Shown piece after piece: positions 18,676 through 27,582 of a DNA stretch of 64,000 nucleotides. Every line of letters begins with the position of its first letter. Position 1 is the stretch's first letter. The DNA comes from Campylobacter sp. CCS1377 (GTDB taxonomy: Bacteria > Campylobacterota > Campylobacteria > Campylobacterales > Campylobacteraceae), in the NCBI RefSeq assembly GCF_040008265.1, contig NZ_CP155620.1, positions 62,001-126,000 of the forward strand, in the 5' to 3' direction. The notes beneath the pieces were generated by a model. It was given only the letters and a program-made list of their open reading frames with translations, searched no databases and was not told the DNA's origin. Made by a program: the position numbers and the translations under genes.

Positions 18676-19394
18676 TAGAAGAAATTCCTTTTTGCACCCT
18701 AGAAGATGAATGTTCGTATCTAAAAGATACAAAATGCAAAATGGAATACAAATATATCCAAAATTGCTCAGCCTTACTAAATCAAGAACTGATTTTTAGA
18801 GGCTGGAGGCGTTTTGGAAAGTATTTTTTAAGACCAATTTGTGATGGTTGTAAAGAGTGTTTAAGTCTTAGAATTGATGCTTTAAATTTTCATTTTAGTA
18901 AGCAATATCGCCGAATTTTAAATAAAAACGCCAATACAAAAATTATATTAAAATCCCCATATATTTCAAATGAGCATTTATTTTTATATGATAAATATCA
19001 TAAATTTATGCAGCAAAAACGCGAATGGAAGGCTAGTGAATTAAGCTATAGACAGTATTATAATCTTTATGTAGATGGTGCTTATGAATTTGGCGGTGAG
19101 CTTGATTTTTATGTAGATGGAAAATTGGTTTGTGTTGATTTTATTGATATTTTAAAAGATGGAATTTCGAGTATTTATTGTTTTTATGATCCTGATTTTT
19201 CTCATTTGTCTTTGGGTAAATTTTCTTTACTTAGCGAGATTAAAATTGCACAAAATTTAAATCTTAAATATATTTATTTAGGATATTATGTAAAAAATTG
19301 TCAATCTTTAATGTATAAAGCCGATTATACACCTAATGAAATTTTAAGAGAAACAAGCACTTTAAATGAAAATGCTTTTTTATGGGAGAAATAA
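18672..19394 (+). CDS. bpt: Aspartate/glutamate leucyltransferase (Bpt)
   Basis: Bpt transfers leucine from Leu-tRNA to N-terminal Asp or Glu, making proteins substrates of the ClpS/ClpA N-end rule path. The 240-residue sequence shows the N-terminal ATE-family cysteines (C-x2-C-x-E-C-L-S-L-R in the [11 protein letters not shown] region), the GWRRFG motif and the C-terminal YLGYYVKNC, where KN-C is characteristic of the family. The length fits. Confidence 0.88.
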   Translation: MIEEIPFCTLEDECSYLKDTKCKMEYKYIQNCSALLNQELIFRGWRRFGKYFLRPICDGCKECLSLRIDALNFHFSKQYRRILNKNANTKIILKSPYISNEHLFLYDKYHKFMQQKREWKASELSYRQYYNLYVDGAYEFGGELDFYVDGKLVCVDFIDILKDGISSIYCFYDPDFSHLSLGKFSLLSEIKIAQNLNLKYIYLGYYVKNCQSLMYKADYTPNEILRETSTLNENAFLWEK

Positions 19395-19397
19395 GCA

Positions 19398-20201
19398 ATG
19401 CAAGTAATTCAAACTTTACAAAGCATTCATGTTAATACTGATGATGTGGCAATTTTTGATTATTTTAAGGCTTTGATAAAAAAGAATTTTTCTAAGGTTA
19501 TAGGCAAAAAAAATAAGATTTTTTCTTTTTTCGAGGAGAGTGAAATTCCTCAACGCAGATATTTTTTAAAATTGCTTAATACTCAATATAAAAAAATTTC
19601 TGGAGAAGATATAGAAAATATTAATTTTGCGCACCAAAAAACTTTTAGGCTCAATTTCCAACAAGAAAATACCTTAAAGCCTGTTATTTTTATTAAAGTC
19701 GATTTTGATGGGGGTTTGATTTTTAAATTTGATACCAATGAGAGATTGTTTGTGGCTTATATTAAACAATATTTTAAAAATCATCATTGTGAGTATGATG
19801 AAAATTTAAAAATTTTAACTATTGATTATAAAGATGAAAGCACTTTTTCGCTTTTTGAAATTTTTGCCAATGAAAGTGAGCATTTAAAATACTGCGTGAA
19901 TTTTAATATTGATGAAGAAAAATATAAAAATTTCAAAAAACAAATTCACAAAAAAGAAGAAGTAAAGTGGAAATTTAATGCTCTAGCTAAGCTTTTTAAT
20001 AATTATTTCACCACTTTAGAATGCACCCCGCAAAATAATTTAGATGAAATTCGTCAAAAATATCTTATTTTGGTTAAACTTTATCATCCTGATTTTTATC
20101 ACGGAAAGAGTTCTATAGAAAAAGCTTATGCAAGAGAGAGATTTGAAAAAATTCAAATCGCTTATGATAATCTTAAGGCCCTTTATAAAAACAATACCTA
20201 A
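19398..20201 (+). CDS. DnaJ-like protein with C-terminal J domain (Cj1034c-like)
   Basis: The last about 65 residues of this 267-residue protein form a J domain with the HPD signature at residues 230-232, which is needed to stimulate DnaK-type ATPases. The first 200 residues are not a classical DnaJ G/F or zinc region and have no recognised fold. A C-terminal J domain is the reverse of DnaJ order, so this is a specialised co-chaperone rather than DnaJ. It overlaps convergent pcm by 4 bases. Confidence 0.78.
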   Translation: MQVIQTLQSIHVNTDDVAIFDYFKALIKKNFSKVIGKKNKIFSFFEESEIPQRRYFLKLLNTQYKKISGEDIENINFAHQKTFRLNFQQENTLKPVIFIKVDFDGGLIFKFDTNERLFVAYIKQYFKNHHCEYDENLKILTIDYKDESTFSLFEIFANESEHLKYCVNFNIDEEKYKNFKKQIHKKEEVKWKFNALAKLFNNYFTTLECTPQNNLDEIRQKYLILVKLYHPDFYHGKSSIEKAYARERFEKIQIAYDNLKALYKNNT

Positions 20202-20827
20202 TTTTTACCATCTAATATCGGCACAAACAGGCATTCTTCAAGAGTTTGCTTGTGAGTTTTTCCATCTTTTTTCGTGAATTTTGTGATATATTGACGCCCA
20301 TTTTCTAATAAGGGTGCAACCAAAATACCATCATCACTTAATTGCTCAAATAAAATTTCAGGAATATAAGTAGCATAAGCAGAAAATAAAATTCTATCAT
20401 AAGGTGCATAATTTTTCCAGCCATTTTGCCCATCGTCAAAACGCACATTAATGTTTGAAAATCCAAGAGTTCTAAAGGTATTGGCTGCGCTTTTTGCAAG
20501 TTTTTCGATGCGTTCTATAGTAAAAACGCGTCTTATAACTTTGCTTAAAATTGCAGCTTGATAGCCACTCCCACAGCCAATTTCTAATACACTATCAGCA
20601 CCTTTAAATTCAAGCGCCATTGTCATTTTTGCTACAGTTAAAGGAGAGCTTATCCATTGATTAGAAGCAAGTGGTAAAGCATCAAGGCGGTAAGCATGGG
20701 CTTTAAGTGGGGAAAAAATTTCGCGTGGTACTGCACAAAAAGCTTTAAAAAGTTCTTCGTTGATAAATACATTTTTAGCAATTTCTTCAGTCATGGTTTG
20801 AACGCGTTTTTGTTCAAAAGTGTTCAT
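20198..20827 (-). CDS. pcm: Protein-L-isoaspartate O-methyltransferase
   Basis: Pcm methylates isoaspartyl residues formed by protein ageing and so starts their repair. The 209-residue protein has the SAM-binding motif EIGCGSGYQAA, FTIER after it and the typical SSPLTVAKM substrate loop. The length fits the family. It is convergent with the DnaJ-like gene. Confidence 0.93.
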   Translation of the reverse strand: MNTFEQKRVQTMTEEIAKNVFINEELFKAFCAVPREIFSPLKAHAYRLDALPLASNQWISSPLTVAKMTMALEFKGADSVLEIGCGSGYQAAILSKVIRRVFTIERIEKLAKSAANTFRTLGFSNINVRFDDGQNGWKNYAPYDRILFSAYATYIPEILFEQLSDDGILVAPLLENGRQYITKFTKKDGKTHKQTLEECLFVPILDGKN

Positions 20828-20896
20828 TTTGTTTATCCTAGTAAAATTTTAAAAATAATTTTAGCTAATAAAATTTGAAAATCGCATTATTTTTGC

Positions 20897-20902
20897 TATA
20901 CT
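20897..20902 (+). promoter_or_regulatory. Probable -10 box (TATACT)
   Basis: TATACT preceded by TTTGC lies 21 bases before the ATG at 20923, in the pcm divergent gap. Confidence 0.45.
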
Positions 20903-20922
20903 CAAAATAAAAAGGATGAGAA

Positions 20923-21471
20923 ATGTTGATGAAATTTAAGGGAAAAACCCCAGAATTAGGAAAAAATGTTTTTGTTGCAGATGGGGCTAAGGTTATTGGT
21001 GAAGTTGAAATTGGCGATGAGAGCAGTGTTTGGTTTAACTGTGTTTTAAGAGGCGATGTGAATTTTATCAAAATTGGCAAAAGGACAAATATACAAGATT
21101 TAACAACCATCCATGTGTGGCATAGGGAATTTAATATGGATGGAAGTTTGAAAGATGCGGGTTTTCCTACTAGTATAGGTGATGATGTGACTATAGGCCA
21201 TAATTGCGTGATTCATGCTTGCACGATAGGCTCTCGTGTTCTTGTGGGTATGAATGCGGTTGTAATGGACGCAGCGGTGATTGGCGATGATAGTATAGTA
21301 GGAGCGGGTAGCGTGGTGACTAAGGGTAAGAAATTTCCGCCAAAATCACTTATTTTAGGAAATCCTGCCAAAGTTGTGCGCGAATTAAGCGATGAAGAAG
21401 TGGAGTTTTTAAAACAGTCGGCTTTAAATTATGTTGAATTTAAAAATGAGTTTTTAAAGGAGCAAGGATAA
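20923..21471 (+). CDS. Gamma-class carbonic anhydrase-like hexapeptide protein
   Basis: This 182-residue left-handed beta-helix protein has hexapeptide repeats across residues 10-150. Metal-binding positions are suggested by HVWH near residue 68 and by GHNCVIHAC around residue 100. Such proteins (YrdA/CaiE type) bind zinc and may hydrate CO2, but many show no activity. The start ATG at 20923 follows AAAAGGATG; an internal ATG at 20929 is the alternative. A terminator follows directly. Confidence 0.82.
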   Translation: MLMKFKGKTPELGKNVFVADGAKVIGEVEIGDESSVWFNCVLRGDVNFIKIGKRTNIQDLTTIHVWHREFNMDGSLKDAGFPTSIGDDVTIGHNCVIHACTIGSRVLVGMNAVVMDAAVIGDDSIVGAGSVVTKGKKFPPKSLILGNPAKVVRELSDEEVEFLKQSALNYVEFKNEFLKEQG

Positions 21472-21493
21472 GTTTTGGACTTATCCTTTTTTT
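21464..21493 (+). terminator. Rho-independent terminator
   Basis: A perfect 9-base-pair stem (AAGGATAAG/CTTATCCTT) with a 7-base loop is followed by a T run. The stem overlaps the last codons and stop of the hexapeptide protein gene. Confidence 0.85.
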
Positions 21494-21507
21494 GTGTTTA
21501 TAGATTT

Positions 21508-21642
21508 TCATTTTCGAAAAATAAGATTTATCGAAAACCTTGAAAATGAATTATAAATCTCAGGGTCATTTACTGTTTCTGGCAGATCATTTAATCCACG
21601 CAGCTTTGGAAAAATATGAAATAAAAATATTGGACTAATTTT
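21508..21642 (-). pseudogene. Possible gene remnant, 3' end
   Basis: Between the terminator and pncB the minus strand holds an open frame of about 44 codons, ending in TGA at 21508-21510. It reads like a real protein C-terminus (for example PKLRGLNDLPETVNDPEIYN). It has no start codon and its frame begins at a TAA that overlaps the end of pncB. It looks like what is left of a gene whose 5' part has been deleted. The family was not recognised. Confidence 0.35.
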
Positions 21643-23023
21643 TTATCAATTTTTTTTGCAAATTTTTTAAATTTTTTGAAAGTTTGATTTTATATTTTTC
21701 TTTGTTGCTAAAATCCAAGAATTTCTCATCCAGCTTTGAAATTTGATCTTTTGTGTATGAGGCAATTTTTTTAATATTGCTTTGTTTGTTAAGAATTTTA
21801 CCTTCTTTAAAAATGCATTTTAAGAGTTCTTTTCTTTCTAAATTTTCATCAAGTTTGGCTAAATTTTCATCATAAATATAAAGCTCATCGAAAAGCATTT
21901 TTTGGCTTTTTTTATCATAAATTCTAAAAAGTTTTTTAAAATGCGGTATGGTTGTTTTTTGTTTATCCTCACTGATCTTAATTTTGGGCGTTATGGTTTC
22001 GTTTTCTTCTATAGCTACGAGTTTATAAACACAGCCAAAAGTAGGATCACTTGAAGCAGTAATGAGTCTTTCACCAACTCCAAAAGCATTAATAGGCGCA
22101 TTGTCTGCAAGAAGTTTTTCTATACTTTTTTCATCTAAGGAATTTGAAGCAATGATTTTGCATTCTTTTAAATCATTTTGATCTAAAATAACTCGAATTT
22201 CTTTACTAAGCACTTCTAAATTTCCAGAGTCAATGCGCACTCCACACTGCCTAACTTTAAATTTTTTAAATGCTTTTATAGCATTATTTAAGCCTTGCTT
22301 GTAATGATAGGTATCAATAAGCAGAATGGGGTTTTTAGGGTAAAGTTCTAAATAACGACAAAAGGCTTCAAATTCATCGCTAAACATTTGTATCCAAGAA
22401 TGCGCCATTGTTCCGCTTGTTGTGATATTATAATTTTTTCCTGCAAGCGTGCAAGAACTTGCCACGCAACCTCCTATTATCGCCGCTCTTGCACCTTTGA
22501 GTGCTGCTTCGCTTCCATGTGCCCTGCGTGCCCCAAATTCAAGCACAGGTAGATTTTTAGCTGATCTTACAATGCGGTTTGCTTTTGTGGCAATTAAACT
22601 TTGATGATTAATACTAAGAAGAAAAAAAGTTTCAAGAAGTTGTGCTTCGATAGCATTGGTTTTAATAATCATCAAAGGTTCATTAGGAAAAATGATTTCG
22701 CCTTCTTGCATGGCATAAATTTCGCCGCTAAATTTGAAATTTTCTAAATATTCTAAAAAACTTTCTTTAAAGATATTTTGCGAACGCAAATAGTTTATAT
22801 CTTCTTTGCTAAAATGTAAATTTGAGATAAAATCAAGTATATCATCAAGTCCAGCAAATATAGCAAAAGAACCGTGATCTGGAATTTTTCTAAAAAATAT
22901 ATCAAAATAACAAATTTTATTTTCAAGTCCATTAAGATAATAGCCTTGCATCATGGTTAATTCGTAGAAATCGCAAAGCAAAGCAAGATTTGGCTTTGCT
23001 TGCATGAGAGAATTTTGTGCCAT
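21635..23023 (-). CDS. pncB: Nicotinate phosphoribosyltransferase
   Basis: The enzyme joins nicotinate and PRPP to give nicotinate mononucleotide in NAD salvage. The 462-residue sequence has LCDFYELTMMQGY near the N-terminus, LEFGARRAHG, SGTMAHSW with the family histidine, DTYHYKQG and VRIDSGNL, which are typical of the PncB2-like branch. The last about 100 residues are Lys-rich. It lies 20 bases after nrdB and is probably the distal gene of that transcript. NAMPT is the alternative, but nicotinate use is more likely. Confidence 0.87.
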   Translation of the reverse strand: MAQNSLMQAKPNLALLCDFYELTMMQGYYLNGLENKICYFDIFFRKIPDHGSFAIFAGLDDILDFISNLHFSKEDINYLRSQNIFKESFLEYLENFKFSGEIYAMQEGEIIFPNEPLMIIKTNAIEAQLLETFFLLSINHQSLIATKANRIVRSAKNLPVLEFGARRAHGSEAALKGARAAIIGGCVASSCTLAGKNYNITTSGTMAHSWIQMFSDEFEAFCRYLELYPKNPILLIDTYHYKQGLNNAIKAFKKFKVRQCGVRIDSGNLEVLSKEIRVILDQNDLKECKIIASNSLDEKSIEKLLADNAPINAFGVGERLITASSDPTFGCVYKLVAIEENETITPKIKISEDKQKTTIPHFKKLFRIYDKKSQKMLFDELYIYDENLAKLDENLERKELLKCIFKEGKILNKQSNIKKIASYTKDQISKLDEKFLDFSNKEKYKIKLSKNLKNLQKKLIKN

Positions 23024-23043
23024 AAATTTAATTTCCCAAGATT

Positions 23044-24066
23044 TTAAAAATCATCAAAACTTATGCTACCTTTAGAATAATTAGTAACCTTACTTTCAAA
23101 GAAATTGCTTTTTTGGTCGTTAAATTTGGAAAAATCATCTACCCATTTGATAGGATGTTTTGCGTTGTAAATTTTGTCAAGGTTGATAGCAATAAGTCTT
23201 TGATCTACAAGATAATGGATATATTCTTCTATAATATCATCTGTAAAGCCCATGATTTGATTTTGAGTGATGTATTTGCCCCATTTAATTTCTAAATCGC
23301 CCGCTTTTTTAAACATATCATAAATTTTATTTATATTTTTATCATTAAATAAATCGGGTCTTTCTTTGCGAACAGAATTAATCATATTTTGAAAAAGCAA
23401 AAGATGGGTGATTTCATCTCTTTGGATAAAACGAATCATTTGTGCAGAACCTAGCATTTTACCTGCTCTTGCAAGCGCATAAATTGCGGTAAATCCACTG
23501 TAAAAATAAACACCCTCTAAAATTTGATTTGCTACCATAGCCAAAAGAAGTTTATTATCATCCACATCGCCGGCTAATTCCTCATAAATGCTTGAAATAA
23601 AATCATTTTTTTCACGCAAAGTTTCGTCGTATTTTTCCATTTCATAGATTAAATCTGTATTATCACAAATCGCTTCAACCATTACTGCATAAGACTTTGA
23701 GTGATTTGCTTCTTCATAAGCTTGGCGTGCTAAAACCGCATTGATTTCAGGCGCAGTGATGTAAGGATTGATGTTATCGGCTAAATTATTGGTTTGAAAA
23801 CTATCCATAGAAATGAGTTGTGACCATACAAGATCATACATTCTTTTTTCAGCACTTGTAAGATTACAACGATAATCTAGTGCGTCTTTAGTAGTATCTA
23901 CTTCTTTTGGAAACCAAGTGTTTGCTTCCATAATATCCCAAAGTTTTAAAGCCCAAGTGTATTTTGCTTTTGTAAAATTTAAAATTCCGTGCGGATTTCC
24001 ACTGAAAACCTTGCGTTCTGTTAAAGTTTCATTTGAGTTTGGGTTATAAATTCTTTTTCTATCCAT
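23044..24066 (-). CDS. nrdB: Class Ia ribonucleotide reductase, beta subunit
   Basis: NrdB carries the di-iron tyrosyl radical used by NrdA to make deoxyribonucleotides. The 340-residue all-helical protein has the iron-site motifs: Asp in YDLVWSQ, the EANHSKSY segment with the likely radical tyrosine, and DEITHLLLF near residue 210. The short C-terminus ends in an acidic SFDDF tail that would bind NrdA. It overlaps the preceding RDD gene by 8 bases. Confidence 0.95.
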   Translation of the reverse strand: MDRKRIYNPNSNETLTERKVFSGNPHGILNFTKAKYTWALKLWDIMEANTWFPKEVDTTKDALDYRCNLTSAEKRMYDLVWSQLISMDSFQTNNLADNINPYITAPEINAVLARQAYEEANHSKSYAVMVEAICDNTDLIYEMEKYDETLREKNDFISSIYEELAGDVDDNKLLLAMVANQILEGVYFYSGFTAIYALARAGKMLGSAQMIRFIQRDEITHLLLFQNMINSVRKERPDLFNDKNINKIYDMFKKAGDLEIKWGKYITQNQIMGFTDDIIEEYIHYLVDQRLIAINLDKIYNAKHPIKWVDDFSKFNDQKSNFFESKVTNYSKGSISFDDF

Positions 24067-24478
24067 TGTCTTTTGCCTTTACTACAAGATAAGATTTGCT
24101 TAATAAATCATGAATTCCCAAGCCGTCTTTGCGTAGGAATGGAAATATTAAACCTATAATAATTGAATAAGTAAAAATAAATACCAAAAATCTTAATAAT
24201 GCTTGTATAAAACTTACTTTTTTATGATTAATGCTACTAATAAGATACATATCATAAGCTTTGCAACCTGGACTTTGAGCATTTTTTACAAAAAATAAAG
24301 TTTGTATAAGTCCAAAGCTGATCCAACAAGCAAAAATAAACCATTCATTTTTTAAAAAAACTTCTTTACCTAAAGAGAAATAACACAAATAAAGCAAGGG
24401 AACATAGATCATAAAAATATCTATTAAAAATGCTCTAAATCTCATCCATTTAGTAGCAAGTTTTGCTTTGCTTGACAT
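24059..24478 (-). CDS. RDD-family membrane protein
   Basis: This 139-residue protein has an N-terminal R-F-x-A-F-L-I-D motif, typical of RDD proteins, and three hydrophobic segments (about 14-34, 43-65, 92-115), ending in a DLLSKSYLV segment. Transport or ion roles have been proposed for some family members; nothing here fixes a substrate. It directly follows pyrE. Confidence 0.8.
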   Translation of the reverse strand: MSSKAKLATKWMRFRAFLIDIFMIYVPLLYLCYFSLGKEVFLKNEWFIFACWISFGLIQTLFFVKNAQSPGCKAYDMYLISSINHKKVSFIQALLRFLVFIFTYSIIIGLIFPFLRKDGLGIHDLLSKSYLVVKAKDNG

Positions 24479-25087
24479 TTAATTTCCACGACTTCCTGGT
24501 TTTATAGCTGTGCTACCTTGCTTGCAAAGCGGACATTGCTCTGCCTCATAGATATCAAATTCAAAATTTCCTAAAACAAAAAGCGGTAAATTATCAGGCA
24601 ATTTTGCATTGTCTTTTTTTGTTGTGTTGAGATTTTTTACTGCACAAAAACCACGATTTGCTAAAGCTGCAAATCCTACTACAACTCCGCCTAAACTCTC
24701 TATGATTTCAGCACTTTCCAAAGCACTTCCACCTGTTGTGATAATATCTTCACAGATAATGAATTTTTCGCCTTTTTTAACTTCAAAGCCACGTCTTAAA
24801 GTCATTTGCTTTTCTACTCTTTCGGTAAAAATAAAGCGTTTATTGCAAGCTCTTGCTAGTTCATAACCTGCTAAAATTCCACCCAGTGCGGGGGAGCAAA
24901 CACTATCAAATTCAACATCATAACTAAAAATAATTTTTGCTAATTCATCACAAAGTTTGCCAGCAAGTTGCGGATTTTCTAATACTTTAGCACTTTGCAA
25001 GTAAAACTCAGAATGCTTTCCCGAGCTTAAAAGAAAATGTCCTTGTAAATATGCACCACATTCTTTATAAATTTGTTCTAAATTCAT
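24479..25087 (-). CDS. pyrE: Orotate phosphoribosyltransferase
   Basis: PyrE converts orotate and PRPP to OMP in pyrimidine synthesis. The protein has [10 protein letters not shown] near residue 22 and the PRPP loop [14 protein letters not shown] near residue 108. The C-terminus carries a Cys pair (CPLCKQG) and ends in PGSRGN. ATG at 25087 is preferred; a TTG two codons upstream, overlapping frr, is possible. Confidence 0.94.
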   Translation of the reverse strand: MNLEQIYKECGAYLQGHFLLSSGKHSEFYLQSAKVLENPQLAGKLCDELAKIIFSYDVEFDSVCSPALGGILAGYELARACNKRFIFTERVEKQMTLRRGFEVKKGEKFIICEDIITTGGSALESAEIIESLGGVVVGFAALANRGFCAVKNLNTTKKDNAKLPDNLPLFVLGNFEFDIYEAEQCPLCKQGSTAIKPGSRGN

Positions 25088-25089
25088 TA

Positions 25090-25647
25090 TCAAACCTTTA
25101 GAAGCTCTACTTCTTTATTTTTTACGCTCTCGTCAATTTTTGCAGTATAAGTATCGGTAAGTTTTTGCACATCATCATAAGCTTTTTTGGCTTCATCTTC
25201 AGAAATAGCTTTGTCTTTTTCGAGCTTTTTTACTGCATCGTTTGCATCTTTACGAATGTTTCTTATAGAAACTTTTGCTTTTTCTCCCATGGCTTTGGCT
25301 TGTTTGACATTTTCTTCTCTTTGCTCTCTAGTCATTGGTGGGAAAAATAATTTCACGCTTTCGCCATCATTATTTGGATTTACACCTATATTTGCTGCTG
25401 CGATAGCGCTTTCTATTGTTTTTAACATAGGTTTTTCCCAAGGAGTAATGCTAATGGTTGAAGCATCGCTTGCAAGTACCGTTGCGACTTGATTTAGAGG
25501 AGTTTGAGTGCCATAATAATCAACGCTGATATGATCAAGTATATGGATATTAACTTTGCCGGTGCGTAGTGTGGTAAAGTCTTTTTTTAAAGCTTCTAGA
25601 CTTTTTTCATTTTGGGTTTTTTGTTTGTTTAAAATTTCGCTTAGCAT
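25090..25647 (-). CDS. frr: Ribosome recycling factor
   Basis: Frr releases ribosomes from mRNA after termination together with EF-G. The 185-residue protein shows the family core: [20 protein letters not shown] near residue 27, [15 protein letters not shown] and [15 protein letters not shown]. It is 9 bases downstream of secG and runs into pyrE. Confidence 0.97.
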   Translation of the reverse strand: MLSEILNKQKTQNEKSLEALKKDFTTLRTGKVNIHILDHISVDYYGTQTPLNQVATVLASDASTISITPWEKPMLKTIESAIAAANIGVNPNNDGESVKLFFPPMTREQREENVKQAKAMGEKAKVSIRNIRKDANDAVKKLEKDKAISEDEAKKAYDDVQKLTDTYTAKIDESVKNKEVELLKV

Positions 25648-25656
25648 ATTTTTCCT

Positions 25657-26019
25657 TTAATTTGTAGTATTGTTTTGATCGGTATTTTGCATAGGTATGC
25701 TTGGTGCCATAGGAATTGCTGGAGCCGATGGAACATTAGTGGAGTTGTTTTCGTTTGAAGGAATCTGAATTTGTTCTGCAAGTGAAGACTTGGAATTTTG
25801 ATTATATAAATATCCTAAAGCTATGGTATTTGCTATTAGAGCCACGCCCATTATAAAGGTAAATTTAGCTAAAAATCCCGCAGGTCCTTTGGCGCCAAAT
25901 AAACTTTCATTACTTCCACTATATGCTCCAAGTCCTATGCTTGAACTTTTTTGTAGTAAAACTGCTATACAGATAACAACAACAAGGGTAAATTGAACAA
26001 TAAGTAATAGAGTAATCAT
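25657..26019 (-). CDS. secG: Preprotein translocase subunit SecG
   Basis: SecG is a small partner of SecYEG in the inner membrane. The 120-residue protein has two membrane segments (about 3-22 and 52-72) around the conserved G-L-G-A-Y-S-G loop, followed by an Asn/Pro/Met-rich tail. It begins the frr-pyrE-nrdB series. Confidence 0.9.
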   Translation of the reverse strand: MITLLLIVQFTLVVVICIAVLLQKSSSIGLGAYSGSNESLFGAKGPAGFLAKFTFIMGVALIANTIALGYLYNQNSKSSLAEQIQIPSNENNSTNVPSAPAIPMAPSIPMQNTDQNNTTN

Positions 26020-26091
26020 AAATTTTCCTTAAAAGAATTTATCAAAGATAAAATTGTAACTTAAAAAGATTGAAAAGAATTTGAAATTTAA

Positions 26092-26121
26092 AATTTTTGC
26101 GGGTAAATTCCCGCAAAAATT
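26092..26121 (-). terminator. Terminator of the BAX-inhibitor gene
   Basis: A 12-base-pair hairpin (AATTTTTGCGGG/CCCGCAAAAATT) with a 6-base loop begins at the stop codon of the minus-strand gene that ends at 26120. The flanks are T-rich on the minus strand. The symmetry means it could work in both directions. Confidence 0.6.
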
Positions 26122-26812
26122 ATCGATTAACACTTCTTAAAATATTAAGTAAAGATATAAAAAGATTTACAAAATCAAGATAAAGAGCTACAGCTCCTTC
26201 AATTGGGGTTTCGTAATTTCCGCGAATGATATTTTGTGTATCATAAAGAATATAAAATGAAAATAAAATCGCAGCAACTGCTGAAATGGCTAAATTTAAT
26301 AGACCGCTTTGCATAAATATGTTAAGAATCGAAGCTGCAACTACGATTAAAAGTACGATAAATAAAGCTTTTCCCATCATTGTAAAATCTTTTTTAGTAT
26401 TCATAGCAAAAATACTAAGTCCCGCAAAAGCCACTGTTGTTAAAGCAAAGGCTTGAGCAACGATTACTCCGCCTGCTGGTAAAGCAAGGACTGAGATAAG
26501 TAACGGAGTTAGCGTTAAGCCAGAACAAAAAGTAAAAGCAAAAAGCAAAATCAGATTAAGCGGAGCTTCTCTTTTTTTATACATTAATGCAAATAACAAA
26601 CCAATTTCAACTATAAAAAGTATCCAAAAAGTCGCTTGAGATCTAAAAAAGAATTCTGCTAAAGCATAAATTCCTACATAAGCACCTACAGTTGCGGCTA
26701 GAAGTGAGGCAGCAAAAAGCTGGTAAGTTTGCTTAATGAAAACACTTAATTCGCTAGAGCGAATGCTATCAAATTCTCTTGATTTTGAATAATCTCTGTC
26801 ATAAAGACTCAT
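26120..26812 (-). CDS. BAX inhibitor-1/YccA family membrane protein
   Basis: This 230-residue inner-membrane protein has a short charged N-terminus and seven hydrophobic segments. The family features F-x-x-S-G-L-T-L-T-P near residue 90 and the C-terminal YxxYDTQNII and YLDFVNLF-type segments are present. Family members include YccA, a modulator of FtsH, and calcium-leak channels. AGGAGG lies 10 bases before the ATG. Convergent structures isolate it from secG. Confidence 0.88.
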   Translation of the reverse strand: MSLYDRDYSKSREFDSIRSSELSVFIKQTYQLFAASLLAATVGAYVGIYALAEFFFRSQATFWILFIVEIGLLFALMYKKREAPLNLILLFAFTFCSGLTLTPLLISVLALPAGGVIVAQAFALTTVAFAGLSIFAMNTKKDFTMMGKALFIVLLIVVAASILNIFMQSGLLNLAISAVAAILFSFYILYDTQNIIRGNYETPIEGAVALYLDFVNLFISLLNILRSVNR

Positions 26813-26912
26813 AATAGAATATCCTCCTAAAATTTAATTTTGTAAATTTACACAAAAAAGTTAAACAAAAAATTAAAAATTCCATTAAATCAAAAAATAA
26901 CTAAATGCTTGA

Positions 26913-26918
26913 TATAAT
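26913..26918 (+). promoter_or_regulatory. -10 box (TATAAT) of canB
   Basis: TATAAT lies 32 bases before ATG 26950. Because an alternative ATG at 26905 is upstream of this box, the box supports the downstream start. Confidence 0.6.
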
Positions 26919-26949
26919 TACAAGTTTAAACTTTATTCAAGGCTATGGA

Positions 26950-27582
26950 ATGGATAATTTAATTAAAGGTGCTATTAAATTTATGCAAGAAGATTTCAAA
27001 GAGCACCAAGAACTTTTTATGAGTTTGAAAAATAAACAAAATCCTCATACTTTATTTATAGGTTGTGCTGATTCTAGGGTTATACCAAATTTAATTACAA
27101 ATACAGGTCCTGGCGAGCTTTTTGTTGTTAGAAATATCGCAAATATAGTCCCGCCTTATCGCGTGGGCAATGATTATTTGGCCACAACTTCAGCTATAGA
27201 ATACGCGTTAAGCTCTTTGCATATTAAAAACATTATTGTTTGTGGGCATAGTAATTGCGGCGGTTGTGCTGCACTTTATAATCAAGAAGCTTTAAAAGAT
27301 GCTCCAAATGTAAAAAAATGGCTTATGATGCTAGAGCCTATAAAAGAAGATGTGTTAAGATTTGCAAGTAATGATCTAGCAATGCGTTCTTGGCTAACTG
27401 AAAAGTTAAATATAGTGAATTCTTTACAAAATTTACTCACTTATCCAGGAGTGCAAAAAGCTTTAGATGAGGGTAAGATAGAGCTTCATGCTTGGTATTA
27501 TATCATAGAGACAGGCGAAATTTATGAATACGATTTTAAGGCAAAAATTTTTGTTTTAATCGAAAATAAAGGAAAAAAATGA
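26950..27582 (+). CDS. canB: Beta-class carbonic anhydrase
   Basis: The enzyme interconverts CO2 and bicarbonate, feeding carboxylases such as pyruvate carboxylase. The zinc ligands are visible as Cys39, His100 and Cys103, with Asp41 and Arg43 as the catalytic dyad. The length is 210 residues from ATG 26950. An ATG at 26905 adds 15 unrelated residues and lies upstream of the -10 box, so it was rejected. The stop overlaps the MscS gene by 4 bases. Confidence 0.94.
   Translation: MDNLIKGAIKFMQEDFKEHQELFMSLKNKQNPHTLFIGCADSRVIPNLITNTGPGELFVVRNIANIVPPYRVGNDYLATTSAIEYALSSLHIKNIIVCGHSNCGGCAALYNQEALKDAPNVKKWLMMLEPIKEDVLRFASNDLAMRSWLTEKLNIVNSLQNLLTYPGVQKALDEGKIELHAWYYIIETGEIYEYDFKAKIFVLIENKGKK

Noticed and set aside
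26905-26949. Earlier ATG for canB
   Set aside because: It lies upstream of the TATAAT box and adds residues not found in the family.
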